Assembly (NCBI RefSeq): GCF_030272615.1
Contig: NC_081410.1
Location: 571,039,152 to 571,103,151 of the forward strand
Direction of reading: 5' to 3'
DNA length: 64,000 nt
DNA from: Cryptomeria japonica
Taxonomy: Eukaryota; Streptophyta; Pinopsida; Cupressales; Cupressaceae
Numbering within the stretch: the first letter of the stretch is position 1; each line of letters begins with the position of its first letter. The position numbers and the translations under genes were made by a program. This document shows positions 9,955-20,568 of the stretch, piece by piece. Under the pieces are notes generated by a model that did no database searches, was not told the origin of the DNA, and saw nothing but the letters and a program-made list of their open reading frames with translations.

Positions 9955-12900
9955 ATGAAGTCCACATTGCACCTTTTTGGGAACATTTTTAGTCTTGCAT
10001 GTACAGAGCCCATAGTCAGTGATACAAACTTAAAAGGGGAAAATCTTGAAGTTTTAAAGGAAAGGGTGTTCAAGGGAATTGATGGTTCCTTTGGTGTGGA
10101 AATTATGAGTAGTGGTCTCATAGAAGCGGCAGCCTTACCCCAGCTATCCGTTGCCTAGAACTGGTTAGAGAGTGTATTGCTAGGTATGATCCAATTTCCG
10201 AGACCATCAGAAGAGATAATGGTGAAACCCTCCTTGCCATTAACCGTGAAGTTATTTCCTCCATTTTCAAACTACCTGATTACCAGTTCTCAAACTTTTC
10301 TCCTACCCAATCAATTACTCAGTTCAACGCAGATAAAATTAGGCACCGAAATAATGTAGCGAAATATTGGTTGAAGGTTCCCCAAAGGGGTGGTTCCAGG
10401 TTGCCCAAGAATCCCAACAAGAACCATATGCTTCCCCACATTCATGATGTCATGTTACTATTGCACCAAGTTAGAGGCTTGGTGGAGGCCTATACTTTCG
10501 ACGACTAGATTTATTGCTATGTACAATTGGTACTAGAAGGAAACAAATACCTCGATTGGGCAGAGCTGATTGACGATTCCATGAGGGAGCAGCTGAGTAT
10601 GGCCAAACAGTTCAAGCAGAATTTCTTCATGTCCTCATATCTAATATATTGTTTGGCATGTGTTAAGGAGATAGTGGGAATACCTAGGCAACTCACTGAG
10701 GGAGAGGTCTTTGTATATGCTTTTTACCCTATGTTACAAAAGGATAATGATTTGCAAGACTTTAGGAGGGTACATAATGCCTTTTTGGGAGATTCGTGTT
10801 ATGAATTAAAGAACATGAAAACCAAGAGGATGTTTGAGGATGCACAAGCATTAGTGAAGAGATTTGGTATTTTCTTTATCCATTTCCCTCGCTTTTGCTA
10901 CATAAGAGTAGGCGGTTTTGAGGAAGAGCCCTTCAAGCTTCCTTGTTTTTGTTTAGATTGTTTTGTTTCGGCAGAGATTTGTAGGCAGTTGGCTACCATG
11001 ATTAAGAAGGCTCAACCTAGGGATAAATGGGAGAATCATTTTCCTATTCAGTTGGGTATTTTATCATGCAGTTCAATGTCAGATGCTTTGAGCATTGTAG
11101 CAAACTTGAAAAACTTCAATTTTCCACTGTACCATGAAAGAAAAGGCTTTGACAATGAAGGTTTCTCACGAAGTCTTGGTCTGATGCCATACCTCCCAAT
11201 TCCAAATCTAGAGGACTTATGGGAGGATTGTAGTGATGAGCTTGAGGTGTTCAAGAGGGCAAACATGAGAATGGTGTTGGAACAAGTAATTTCACTGCAG
11301 GTGAGGCTTGAGATAAATGGGCTTGAAGAAGATTATCTTGAGCTATTTGAACCCGCATACTTAGACCAAGCTAAAACTGTAGTGTCCTGCATCAACTAGA
11401 ATGTAGAAGAAGAGGACGATGTATAGCTAAAAACAAAAAGAGTTTTGTAGAGAACTGTATAATGGGTTGGTAGGAAGAGAGTAGTGAGATTAGGCACCAA
11501 GTCTAACTTCGTGAGAAATAGTGAGGTTACTCTATGTTCACCAAAGCATTTTTCTAATCATACTTCTATGCTTGTTCATGCAGGTAAGGATGAAAAGCCA
11601 TCTCACATTAGGCACAAGCCTAATCCGGCTCTGGACTTCTTTTCTCCTCAACATACCAATGTCACGAAGTGCTGCGCAGAAAAGAATGGACCAGACCAAA
11701 GATATAGAGGTGAAGGATAACATTCTTGATGCCCAGGTATTTGAAGTTGAAGATCTTGATAGTGACATTGTCAACACCATGGATTCTTATGTGGTAACCC
11801 TACCCATGATGCCATCCCCTAAGGTGATCGGGGGAACAACCAGTTAGAGTGCAACTCCTAAGTTACCACTTCAATAAGCAAAAAATGGAGTTTCATCCCT
11901 GTGACCATCCCAATTTAGGACATGGTAGTTAAGTACACAGAGAAAGGCCCCAAGCAAAAGAAGTTCAAAACAACTGCCAAACTACACAATGATGAAGGAA
12001 CTGGAAAGTGGGTTGCCGAGATTGCCTCTTACAAGCCCAAAGACTAAGATAAGGAAGTTAGTGCAGAGGACTTTGAGATCACCAAGGTGGAGCTCGGGAA
12101 CATGAGTAGGGATTCAGATAATCATTTCTTCTAGGTATCGGCTAAGAAAATGCTCACTAGGTCTTGAAAAAGATGGGCGGAAGAAGAGAGAGCTAAAGCG
12201 GCATATAAACATTCTTGCTCAATTCATTGATAGCATCGGTTTCTTCAAAGCACTTCCCATATCCCATGCTATAGAGAGCTTTGACCCTACTTCACCAGAG
12301 AATAAAAAGCTAATGAGTTAGGTTCAATGAGCTAAAAACATTGTAGAGGCTGTGGAGAGATGGATTGAAGGAGTAATTAAAGACGGAGAAATGTATATCA
12401 CAAGCTCCCAGAAGTTATGCGATGAGATGCAGAGCCTCATTGCAGAAATTCAAAACTAGATTTCACCATGGGAGAAAGAGGAACATAATTGGGAAAATGT
12501 CTTGCCTATGCTCACCAAAATAGAAGAGAACGGAGCCACCAGATTCTTGACAGAAGATTCAATCAAGTTGGTAACCGATGAATGCCAACTCTTCATATTG
12601 AAAAAGGCCAAAATTTGGCGGGTACTCATATTCAAGTCTGTGATTTTCGATGCCAAGACTTCTGTTTATGAACTTTAGGACCTCCAATATATTTTAGTTA
12701 ATGACAAGAAAGTGGTTAATCCGGAGCACGATTGGCAGCTGGGGATTTGTGGACTGAACACGTAGGACGCGATAAAGGATTTCAAGCTATACATGGAGAA
12801 AGTTAAAGCTAAAGGGAATTTCACCCCTGAAGATATAACACAAGTCACCCAGATCGAGTCCATGACATTTATCAGTAACTATCAGTTACCAAAGCATGCC

Positions 12901-13053
12901 AAGAAAATGGTGAAGCACAGATGAGACAAAGAAGCCCCAAATGCAAAAAACAATGCTATGAATAATCCAAGCCAATCTATAATACAGGAACTTGCAACTG
13001 CCCACAATGCCCAGGAAAGCGGAGGAGAAGATGACGATGAAAAAGAAGCATAA
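9955..13053 (+). pseudogene. Tat-1 extra ORF downstream of integrase (unknown function)
   Basis: This is a long decayed frame after integrase, as in Tat elements with additional ORFs. Readable parts are a start at 9955, then, in a shifted frame, about 10146-10507 (ARYDPISETIRRDNGETL, KLPDYQFSNFSPTQ), then 290 open codons at 10527-11399 (YLIYCLACVKEIVGIPRQL, FRRVHNAFLGDS). An acidic/basic middle lies at 11521-12150. A tail at 12200-13053 reads into the 3' LTR and ends in an acidic cluster before TAA 13051-13053. It has at least three frameshifts and many stops. The middle looks distantly like the ORF2 of element E (both carry an RRVHN-type segment) and the putative plant transposon protein families; this link needs a profile search. 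It is not an antisense ORF. Confidence 0.6.
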
Positions 13054-13953
13054 CGTGTTGATAATGCTTTTATTTTATTTTATGTATTTTTCATGATCTT
13101 GCAAATGACTTTAGGACATCTTTCCCAAATATACTCTGTTGGTTTTTATAACTGATTTAGAGGAGGTCGAGTTTTCAGGGAGACCTCCTCTATTCTAAAT
13201 ACTATAAATTAGATTAAGATCGATAGAATAGGGGTTAGATTTTGGTCAGAATTCTGTTAGTTTTTACTTAGTTTTTTTGGTTTTTAGAAGTTCTATTTTT
13301 TTGAAGGAAGTCATCAGACTTTAAAAATTTGGAATTGAAAGGATTTATACATGTATTGTTGTGTCTTTGTCACATAAGATATATATATATATATATATAT
13401 ATATAAATGATCATATTATTTTTGGGAGAAGGAAAATCTTTGAGTTTTGAATCTGTGTAGTGATATATTTTTGCATATATTGATCTAATCAAATGACAGT
13501 GATCGCCTTTCTGATGCAGAATATTATTATTATTCTGGGACTCCTTCCTATGATATTTTAAAAGATATGTGCTTGAAAAGAGATTTTATTTCTCTTATCT
13601 TTTTTTGTGAACTGTCAAACTTGTGTTTTAAACTTTGTTTCGATCACTTCCATTTCTCATGTTGAAGCATTTTGAAGAATAATTTTTCTCTTAAATATGT
13701 GTAAATCATTACCCTCTGATCTAAGAATGAAGTAGGTAGCCTTACATGCTTTCAGCTTAAAAGGATACCAATTAAATTTAATTAGATTATTCCCTGAATA
13801 ACTAATGGAGGGAGTTGTATCTATCAAAAATTCAGAGAGAAGTAGTATATGTTACACTTACCCAACTGTTTAGTTGAAGTTTTGCCTTTCAAAGAGGGTA
13901 ACAGAGTTGTGAATCAATCTAATTAAAAGAAAGACAAAATCTATTCACTAACA
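12309..13953 (+). repeat. 3' LTR of Tat-1 (minimum extent)
   Basis: This is the copy of 1-1747, ending ACTAACA at 13953; the next bases, GTCTA, belong to element E and would be the right target duplication. The left edge is a minimum: the match starts where the window starts in the first copy, so the LTR may extend further left into the extra ORF. I could not fix a polypurine tract. It contains the ORF tail (to 13053) and a short AT run (13379-13405). From 13054 to 13953 no gene is visible. Confidence 0.85.
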
Positions 13954-14222
13954 GTCTATCAACATATGTGGTTAGTGTAGTCAATCCATCAAAAGAGTAA
14001 GCAATTTTAGCCCTTATCATATAACTCCTTCAATCTACTATATATATTAGTTGTAAAACATTATGTGTTACAACACACTTTGTAGATATTTGTACATTGT
14101 TTTAAACAAACCTCAATAGGGATAAGTTTGTCCTCAATTTTCTTCTTCCATGTTTCTATAAGCTAATCAAAATTTTTTCTTTTTGCTACTATGAAATTAT
14201 CTAAATTCTATCGGTTTGCAAT
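13954..14222 (-). other. 3' part of element E after ORF2, up to the Tat-1 insertion
   Basis: A/T-rich, no coding frame. It begins GTCTA, the putative right-hand target duplication of Tat-1. The continuation of E lies left of the window. Confidence 0.5.
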
Positions 14223-16821
14223 CTACCTCAGAGATTGAAAATTGTTGGATATGTTATTTGTTAGAGTCTTGAGCTTATTGAAAAGGCTTGCTCCATCTTC
14301 AATCTGACAGTTAGGTAATAATATGTGCAACATAGAGACTGATTGATCAATTATTCCTTTATCTACAGTACCTTCCTTTAGTAATTTCTGAGTAGCCATC
14401 ATCATTAATTTAGTTGGAATCAACTCAGAGACTGATGTCTTCTAAACCTAAGAAGTGTTAATTGCCAAAAACTTTGTCAGAGAATCAATTTTACTTGCCA
14501 GTATGGACTCAGTGGCTTTTACCTTGTCCATCTCAGCCTCTATTGCATCGATGGCTTCCCCACTTGGTGTAGTGTCGATTACTATTGGTGTAGTATTATC
14601 CATAGAATTTTCAGTGTTCTGTACATTTCCTTGCTCAAAAATAGTCTATGCCAATATAGATTGTACACTCTCCTTAGCTGTCGGTTGTGTTTGAGTATCT
14701 ATAGTTACTGCCGGTTGTGTCAAAACTGGAGTTGAACTTCCTAAAATACCTTTCCCTTTTGATTTGTCAGGAATGGTGGAAGTTATTGCCTTTGCAAATT
14801 CTTCTTGAGATGTGAGAAAGTCTGGGTTTTTCTGCAATAATTTGGTCCATCCCTTACTTGTCTCATTTACCACCTCATTTACTCTCCCCATCATAAGGCT
14901 TATCTGCTAGGATTTACTCTTGAAGATTGTCCTATTTGCAGTGTATATACATCTTTTCATTTCCTCATTATTTACAGTACCACACAATTCCAAAAGTGCA
15001 ACTTCTTTGATCTCCCTATCTCTCTTGATAGCATCAAGTATCCTAGCCTCAAGTTTATTATACAAGGATAAAGGTATCTCCTTCAAAATTTCAATTAAGG
15101 CTTTCTTATAGATGTCTATATACAACAAAATAGTCTTTTCTAATTCACTTTGCTCATTCTCTTCTAAATCTTCATAATACTTTGATATATTTTTTAATAT
15201 TCCATCTTTTGTAATTTCATCAATAAGCTTAGCACAGGTCATTGTGGTCTTACTGGTTCAAGTATCATCACCCTTCTTCTTTTTTCTTGTTGTTGCCGGT
15301 GTGACTGGTTTCCTCTTCTGCATAGGCTTCCTTGCCGGTGGTGGAGGTGTAGTAGGCTTACTTGCCTTTCTAACAAGTCTCCTCCTAGGCTCTACCTTCT
15401 TCTGCTTTACTGGTGGTTTTACCACATTCTTCCTTTGTACCTTTCTGAAAGCCAAAGGTTCATTATCCTTAGGATCAGAGTCTGAAGTGATAGGGGAAAT
15501 GTGAACTTGTGGCTTCTCCACTTCTGCAATACCAACCTCTACCGGTTTAGTAGCCTATTTTGATTTGGAACCCAGTTGAGTGTCTATCTTATACATCACA
15601 TCTTGTACATATGCAGATATATTTTCTATTTTATTCTCTCTTCTCTTCTTGTTAAAATTGGCTTTCACTTCAAGAGCCTTCTCTCCTACTGCACCAAAAT
15701 ATTTTGTCTTATCATCTAATGGGGCATCTAACAACATTTTTGCATAGAGTTCAAAAATGCTATCATCCACCTCATATCCAAGCTCAACAATACAAATTTT
15801 CCTAGGTTCAACTGCTCCCATAAGAGTTTCATCAATTTTAACCATGAAACAGATATCAGTGAAATACTTCTCCACAATGTTCTTTGAAATTCTCTCCCTT
15901 TACCTCATGTTTTCTTGAAAAGTCTTAAAATACCCCCAAAGTTTCTCATCTCTATCGATACCAAGTCCGGTGATAGCTTCCTTGATCTGCATACCTACCG
16001 GTATGTCATGAACCCAATGTTTCTTCCCTAGACCGGGTAGCTCATTTAGGAAGTAAAGAATTAAACAAACAATCAGGTTTCTATATCTAAAGGTGCCTTT
16101 CTTGATTCCTCTGATCTTTCCAAGGTTTAACATCAACTCACTCGTCATCCACTCACATAAATCATATTTCACATTATTCCTCAGCATATGATATGTAGTA
16201 TGAATTCATGAACTAGCAACATAATTCAATCGGTTGGATTGAGTTACCTTGTAACCTATGATCATGCTTGCAAACTTTATATCTGTGTTTGTGATTGTGC
16301 TTATCCTCATTAATCTACTATCAGGTGTAGCACCAGTGAGTTTTTCGACCTCTATGTTGGAAATTTTCTTGCCAGGTTCTTGTCCGACCCTGGGCAAGCC
16401 AGTGATAGCTTGAATTGCCTCCTTCGTGACCATGTAAGGCCTATCTAGCCAAATAAATTCATTGTGAACCCTTCTCAAAATGGATCACCTCATCCTTAAA
16501 TTCTAGTATGTATAGAATACCAGTTAACCCTAGATCCTCAATTGCTTTGAATTCCAATTTGATGGTTCCAGAGTCTCCCAGTATCATGGATTGATACGTG
16601 ATTTTGATTTCTTCAGTGCCCAAATCCTCAAGGGTGTAGTGAATGTATGCCCTCACATCTTCAACATACATTACGCCATCAGGAGCCCTAGAAAATGCTC
16701 TCGTAGAGTCTTCCTTTTTAGCAATTTTGGGAACCTCCTTAAATACTGGCCTTAACCTATCCTTGATTTCAACAATGGTGGGATTTTCAATAAAAGTAGG
16801 AGTTGAAGATCCAAATGCCAT
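14223..16821 (-). pseudogene. Element E ORF2, large protein of unknown function
   Basis: The ATG is at 16821 (MAFGSSTPTF). A first segment to 16459 is followed by a one-base frameshift near 16470. From there to 14223 everything lies in a single frame broken only by stops (near 16205, 15899, 15554, 15257, 14906, 14645), about 860 codons in all. Order: an N-terminal part with YVEDVRAYIHYTLEDLG; a block with FIWLDRPYMVTKEAIQAITGLP that recalls putative plant transposon proteins in retroelements; a helical block (WVHDIPVGMQIKEAITGLG); a Lys/Arg/Pro-rich stretch (about 15260-15520, possible nuclear signal); and helical C-terminal blocks. I do not recognise an enzyme. It lies downstream of ORF1 where copia pol would be expected. 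Confidence 0.6.
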
Positions 16822-16837
16822 GTTGAAAAATACCTGA

Positions 16838-17210
16838 AAGTAAATGTCGGTGGAAGACTGATAACTGCTCGAAGGATTTTCACAATGCTTCTGCTCACTC
16901 TTGACTCACCTTTACTTTGCTCTAAATGCTTGAATGCTTGGTGAGTGAAAATGAATTCGCTTACCCTCTTTTATCAGCAAATAAAACCCTAATTTTCTAT
17001 AATGAATGCTTCGCCAACAACCCTACGGATGCCAGTTTCACAATTATATGTCGAGTGAATCTTCATCAAAGATGAACACAATTCTCCAGATCTTCTTAGA
17101 TCTCTTCCAGGGTAATATGCAAAACTTAGCAATGACTTTGACAACCCCTAAGGCAAATGCCTTAGATACTAGTAGAATTTCTTGTTGGTGGAGGAATACT
17201 CTATTCTACC
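16838..17210 (-). other. Intervening leader between ORF1 and ORF2 of E
   Basis: There is no clear coding sequence on the minus strand. Read right to left, it holds the end of ORF1, then A/T- and pyrimidine-mixed sequence with AGGGTTTTATTTGCTGATAA near 16990, just before the ORF2 start. It could be an intron or a separate leader for ORF2. A plus-strand frame at 17006-17500 is only the shadow of ORF1. Confidence 0.4.
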
Positions 17211-18207
17211 GATGGAGTTACCGGCATAGATCCATCTGCACTTGGTTCTTCATATTTTCTAACCCATTTCTTGGTGTGATCTTGTTGTATTTCATCTACC
17301 TTCTGCTTTCCTTTCTCATTATCTTTATCATTATTAACCGGTTGAGTCTTGCTTCTACAATACTTAGCAATATGATGTATTTTATTTCATGCATAACATG
17401 TAACATTGTTCTTCTAAATTGCTTTGACATATCCGGTATCATGTCCAAATTTCCACATCCATTACATTTAACATTCATTCTGCAATCTTTTGATCTATGA
17501 CCATATTTCTTGCAGTTTGTGCATTGATCGGGAATAGAATTGTAGTTTTGATTTGCCTTATTTCTACATTGTTTAGCCATATGCCCAAATTTATTGCAAA
17601 CAAAACATCTTCCATTGAATTTATAAGCATTAGATTGCCTTACTGGTTTCCTCTATTCTGATGAGTTCTGCATACTAGTTGTCTGATCTTCATTTGCAGT
17701 ACCGGAGCTTCCACCTTGTACAAATCCAAGTCCTCTACAATCATCAATTTGTCTTTGTCTTTTCAATAAGTCATCCAACTATGCAACACTGATCCTAAAC
17801 TTTTCTTTATACTCACTTGTAGTAGTCAAATAATCTCTAAGAATGGTTACTTGTCTTTCAAGTTCTTGTTCATTGTTCTGGGACTGTGCCAAATTGGTTC
17901 TCAATAGATTATTCTCATGAGTCAATCTGCCACATTCATCAAATTCGTTCTTTAGAGATATAACAAGATTATCTTCCTTCTTTCTGTCCACAATATCTTT
18001 TGATAACCTCATAGTCAAATCTTGTATTTCATTCTTCATGAGCATGTTTGTTTGATTTAGTCTCTTGGCTTGAGCAAATGATAACCTTTCTTGTAGGATA
18101 AGAATGAATTCATTCGCAAAATTCAATTTTTCTTACAATTTCAAGTTCTTCATTCTTTTAGCATCATAATCCTTAAGAGTCATCTCAAGTTACTTCTCCA
18201 TAGCCAT
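17211..18207 (-). pseudogene. Element E ORF1: gag-like protein, coiled coil plus three CCHC knuckles
   Basis: The start is ATG 18207 (minus), about 50 bases inside the Gyp-2 insertion point and hence just after the primer site in the intact element. A coiled coil at about 18126-17800 is rich in heptad Leu, Asn and Glu (NNLLRTNLAQSQNNEQELE). It is followed by knuckles CFVCNKFGHMAKQC and CTNCKKYGHRSKDC. A third knuckle is broken by a frameshift near 17430 and a TGA in place of a Cys codon. The tail reads KKWVRKYEEPSADGSMP to a TAG at 17211-17213. Gag-type nucleic-acid binding is inferred from the knuckles. I see no classic copia capsid domain (UBN2-like) before them. Confidence 0.72.
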
Positions 18208-18256
18208 TTTCAAATATTTCGGTTTTAGGATCTTTCTCAAGCTGTTAAACTTCTTT

Positions 18257-18261
18257 CAAGG
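18257..18261. repeat. Target site duplication of Gyp-2, left copy
   Basis: CAAGG borders the LTR start TGTGTAGGG at 18262. The matching right copy at 30867-30871 is CGAGG, one transition different. Confidence 0.8.
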
Positions 18262-19953
18262 TGTGTAGGGAAAAAAAGCAAGACTAGGCTAACATGCCCT
18301 AATCCTACCTTTTGACACACATTGTGGAATACGAAAGAGACTAGAGGTATCACACAATTGGCTACTTCTTTTTGTGGAAGAGAGAGCCACGGGCTACCTA
18401 TTAGGATTTCTATTCCTTTGTTGCAAATGAAAGATAAAATGATGCAAGTTCAATTCCTAATCCCAAAGTGCAAGTATGAACTAATAACAAGATTGCAGAG
18501 TTGAGATTAAACAATCGAAAGCTGTAAACACGAGGACAAGACAAGAATGTAGATGCGTACCCAGAGTTAAAATTTGAGTGAAAATGTTCGGGACGGGGGC
18601 GCAGGCGCCACTGTTCTGATACTACTCCTGAAACTGCTGTTTTGCAACCTGAAAAGTTGTCGGAAACGCTAAAACTTGTTGTTTGACTGAGGGACCAGGG
18701 TGGCCAGTACCACTGTCCCAGGGACCAGGGTGCCCAGCGCCCCTATCCTGGTAGGACCAGGGCACCCCACGCCCCTTTCCTGGTAGGACCAGGGTGCCCC
18801 ACGCCCCTATCCTGGTCTTTTGCTCTAAAATTTGGTGTGTAGCTCAGTCTCTGTTTGCTTTCGCCGGATCTGCGACTTGCGGTGTCGTCCAAATCCCGAA
18901 ATCTGCACTTATATCTGAAAAGGTATGGTGGGTGGCTATATAGGGTTTTGCCTTAGTCAAACCCCCGCTTTGGTGATTTCCACCTCCACGAATAGCCAAG
19001 TTGTATTGTAAAAGTAGTGTGTGTGCAGACCTTGTGTGTGTGCAAGATCCTAAAATGCAAGTAAGCAAACTAGAGCAACCTAGAAAGTAAACCCTAATTG
19101 CTTGTAAATGACAATGTAAATGCTCCAAACCAAGATGCAAAGTGATCTAAAGCATGAATACAAATGATATAATGAGGCTTATGCAAAGACATGAAAACAA
19201 CATGAAATCATACCCAACCCCAAGGGAGGGGTACAAGCCAATCTTCAGTCGGTGATCCCTTATTGCTCTTCAATGCCTTCAAAGCCCTAAATGGATGAAT
19301 GAAATTGATGAATTCTTGATGGATGGATGTTGAATGTTATCGAAGTCTTCAAAGATCTGCTCTTTCGCTGCATAGAAGGTCCTTGAAACCAAAATTCTGA
19401 TCCTTTCAAATGAAGAAAGAGAGCTCTTATATATGAAGCCCTAGATCTTAATTTCAACTTTTGGCTGACCTAGAGATTGAATCTCTCACCAATTTCTTGG
19501 GGATAAGCTTTATTTTATGATTGGATCGCGCTCCTAAAATTTCATGAAAAATGTTCGGGACCGTGTGCACTCCGGGCGCCATGGTCCCGACAACTTCTCA
19601 CCAAATTTTTAGGGTTATTGGATATGATGATTTTAGAGAAAATCCCAAAGTTACAAGTGATTTCGAGATGTTTTGACCCCCAAAATCAACCCCCCAAGTT
19701 CAAAATAGGACCTAATTAGGGTTTTTGATTAAATGATGTATTGGAGGAATAAAATGAAAAGGGCACACTTTAATGAAAGGGCCCAACCTTATGATGTGGA
19801 AGATGATGAAATAGAACCTTAGACCTAATTAATTTAGTTAATTAAGTGCTAAAGGGAAAATGCAATGCAAAGTGCAAGATGCGCCAAGGCGGGAGCTAAA
19901 CTGAGTGTGAAATTGTACCCCTTTAGCAAGTGCGTACAATTTTTGATGCTACA
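18262..19953 (-). repeat. 3' LTR of Gyp-2
   Basis: 1692 bases, TG...CA, near-identical to 29207-30866. The length difference of 32 bases equals one unit of the GGACCAGGG minisatellite at 18685-18822. Apparent short ORFs in either strand occur in both LTRs but are not like known proteins; nothing else is visible. Confidence 0.95.
18685..18822. repeat. ~32-bp G/C-rich minisatellite in the Gyp-2 LTR
   Basis: Four units of the type ACCAGGGTGCCCAGCGCCCC, each followed by TATCCTGGTAGG or a variant. The other LTR (about 29636-29732) has three units. Related GGGACCATGGTCCC-type words occur at 19556-19592 in the LTR and 20699-20760 in the internal region. Confidence 0.85.
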
Positions 19954-19971
19954 TTTATCCCTCACTTTAGC
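19954..19971 (-). promoter_or_regulatory. Polypurine tract of Gyp-2
   Basis: On the minus strand, GCTAAAGTGAGGGATAAA directly precedes the 3' LTR start (TGTAGC). This is the expected place and composition for the plus-strand DNA primer. Confidence 0.75.
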
Positions 19972-20568
19972 AGTCATATGAGTACTATGTGCATATGCAA
20001 GCTAAAGTACAGGAAAGTAAACATTATTTGAAAAAGGATATATCCATAAGTCTGTCGAACGAAGCCCCCAGCGGTATCTGCAGTACACAGTTAGGAAACG
20101 CACCCTACAAAACACATGTTAGATCACAAAATCACCTAATGCTTACTAAGGAAAGTGATGAAATTTGCGAGTAGCTATATGCCCCCCCTGTTTCGGCTTG
20201 CTTATTAGGGAGGTGAAATAGGATAGCATGTTTACTTACGACAAATTGTGTGAGAGATTATTGATGAGAGATGTTCACTGAAGAGGCTTCATCAGAGCAC
20301 ATTTTGGAACATCCCGGGAGTAAGGGAATGAAAATATGATTCCTACACAATAAACGGTTCAAAAATCGCATCTCCCAAACTCAAGTTATGATGAAATGAG
20401 TGATAGAGGAAAATTAGGGTTTTGAAATTAAAGGTAATGGAATGAAAATATATACCTTGAAAGTGACTATTTCATTTGTCACTTTGTTGATTTCTGAGTA
20501 TTGTTCATTGCAGTGGAGCCCACATAGCCATCATCATGCCTTCACGATGACCAGAGCGTCCCACAAGG
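19972..20568. other. Non-coding internal part of Gyp-2 near the 3' LTR
   Basis: I see no conserved frame on either strand. The plus strand here would be the upstream region of the antisense gene starting near 20569; a clear TATA box could not be fixed. Confidence 0.5.

Noticed and set aside
11402-11420. Polypurine tract and LTR start (GAAGAAGAGGACGA then TGTATAG) for the Tat-1 3' LTR
   Set aside because: Composition fits, but the 5' LTR start is outside the window, so it cannot be matched.
17006-17500. 164-codon plus-strand ORF
   Set aside because: It is antisense to the zinc-knuckle ORF1 of element E, with hydrophobic low-complexity composition; no independent support.
18844-19140. 98-codon minus-strand ORF in the Gyp-2 LTR, also at 29757-30053
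   Set aside because: It is present in both LTRs only because the LTRs are copies; no domain and no start context.
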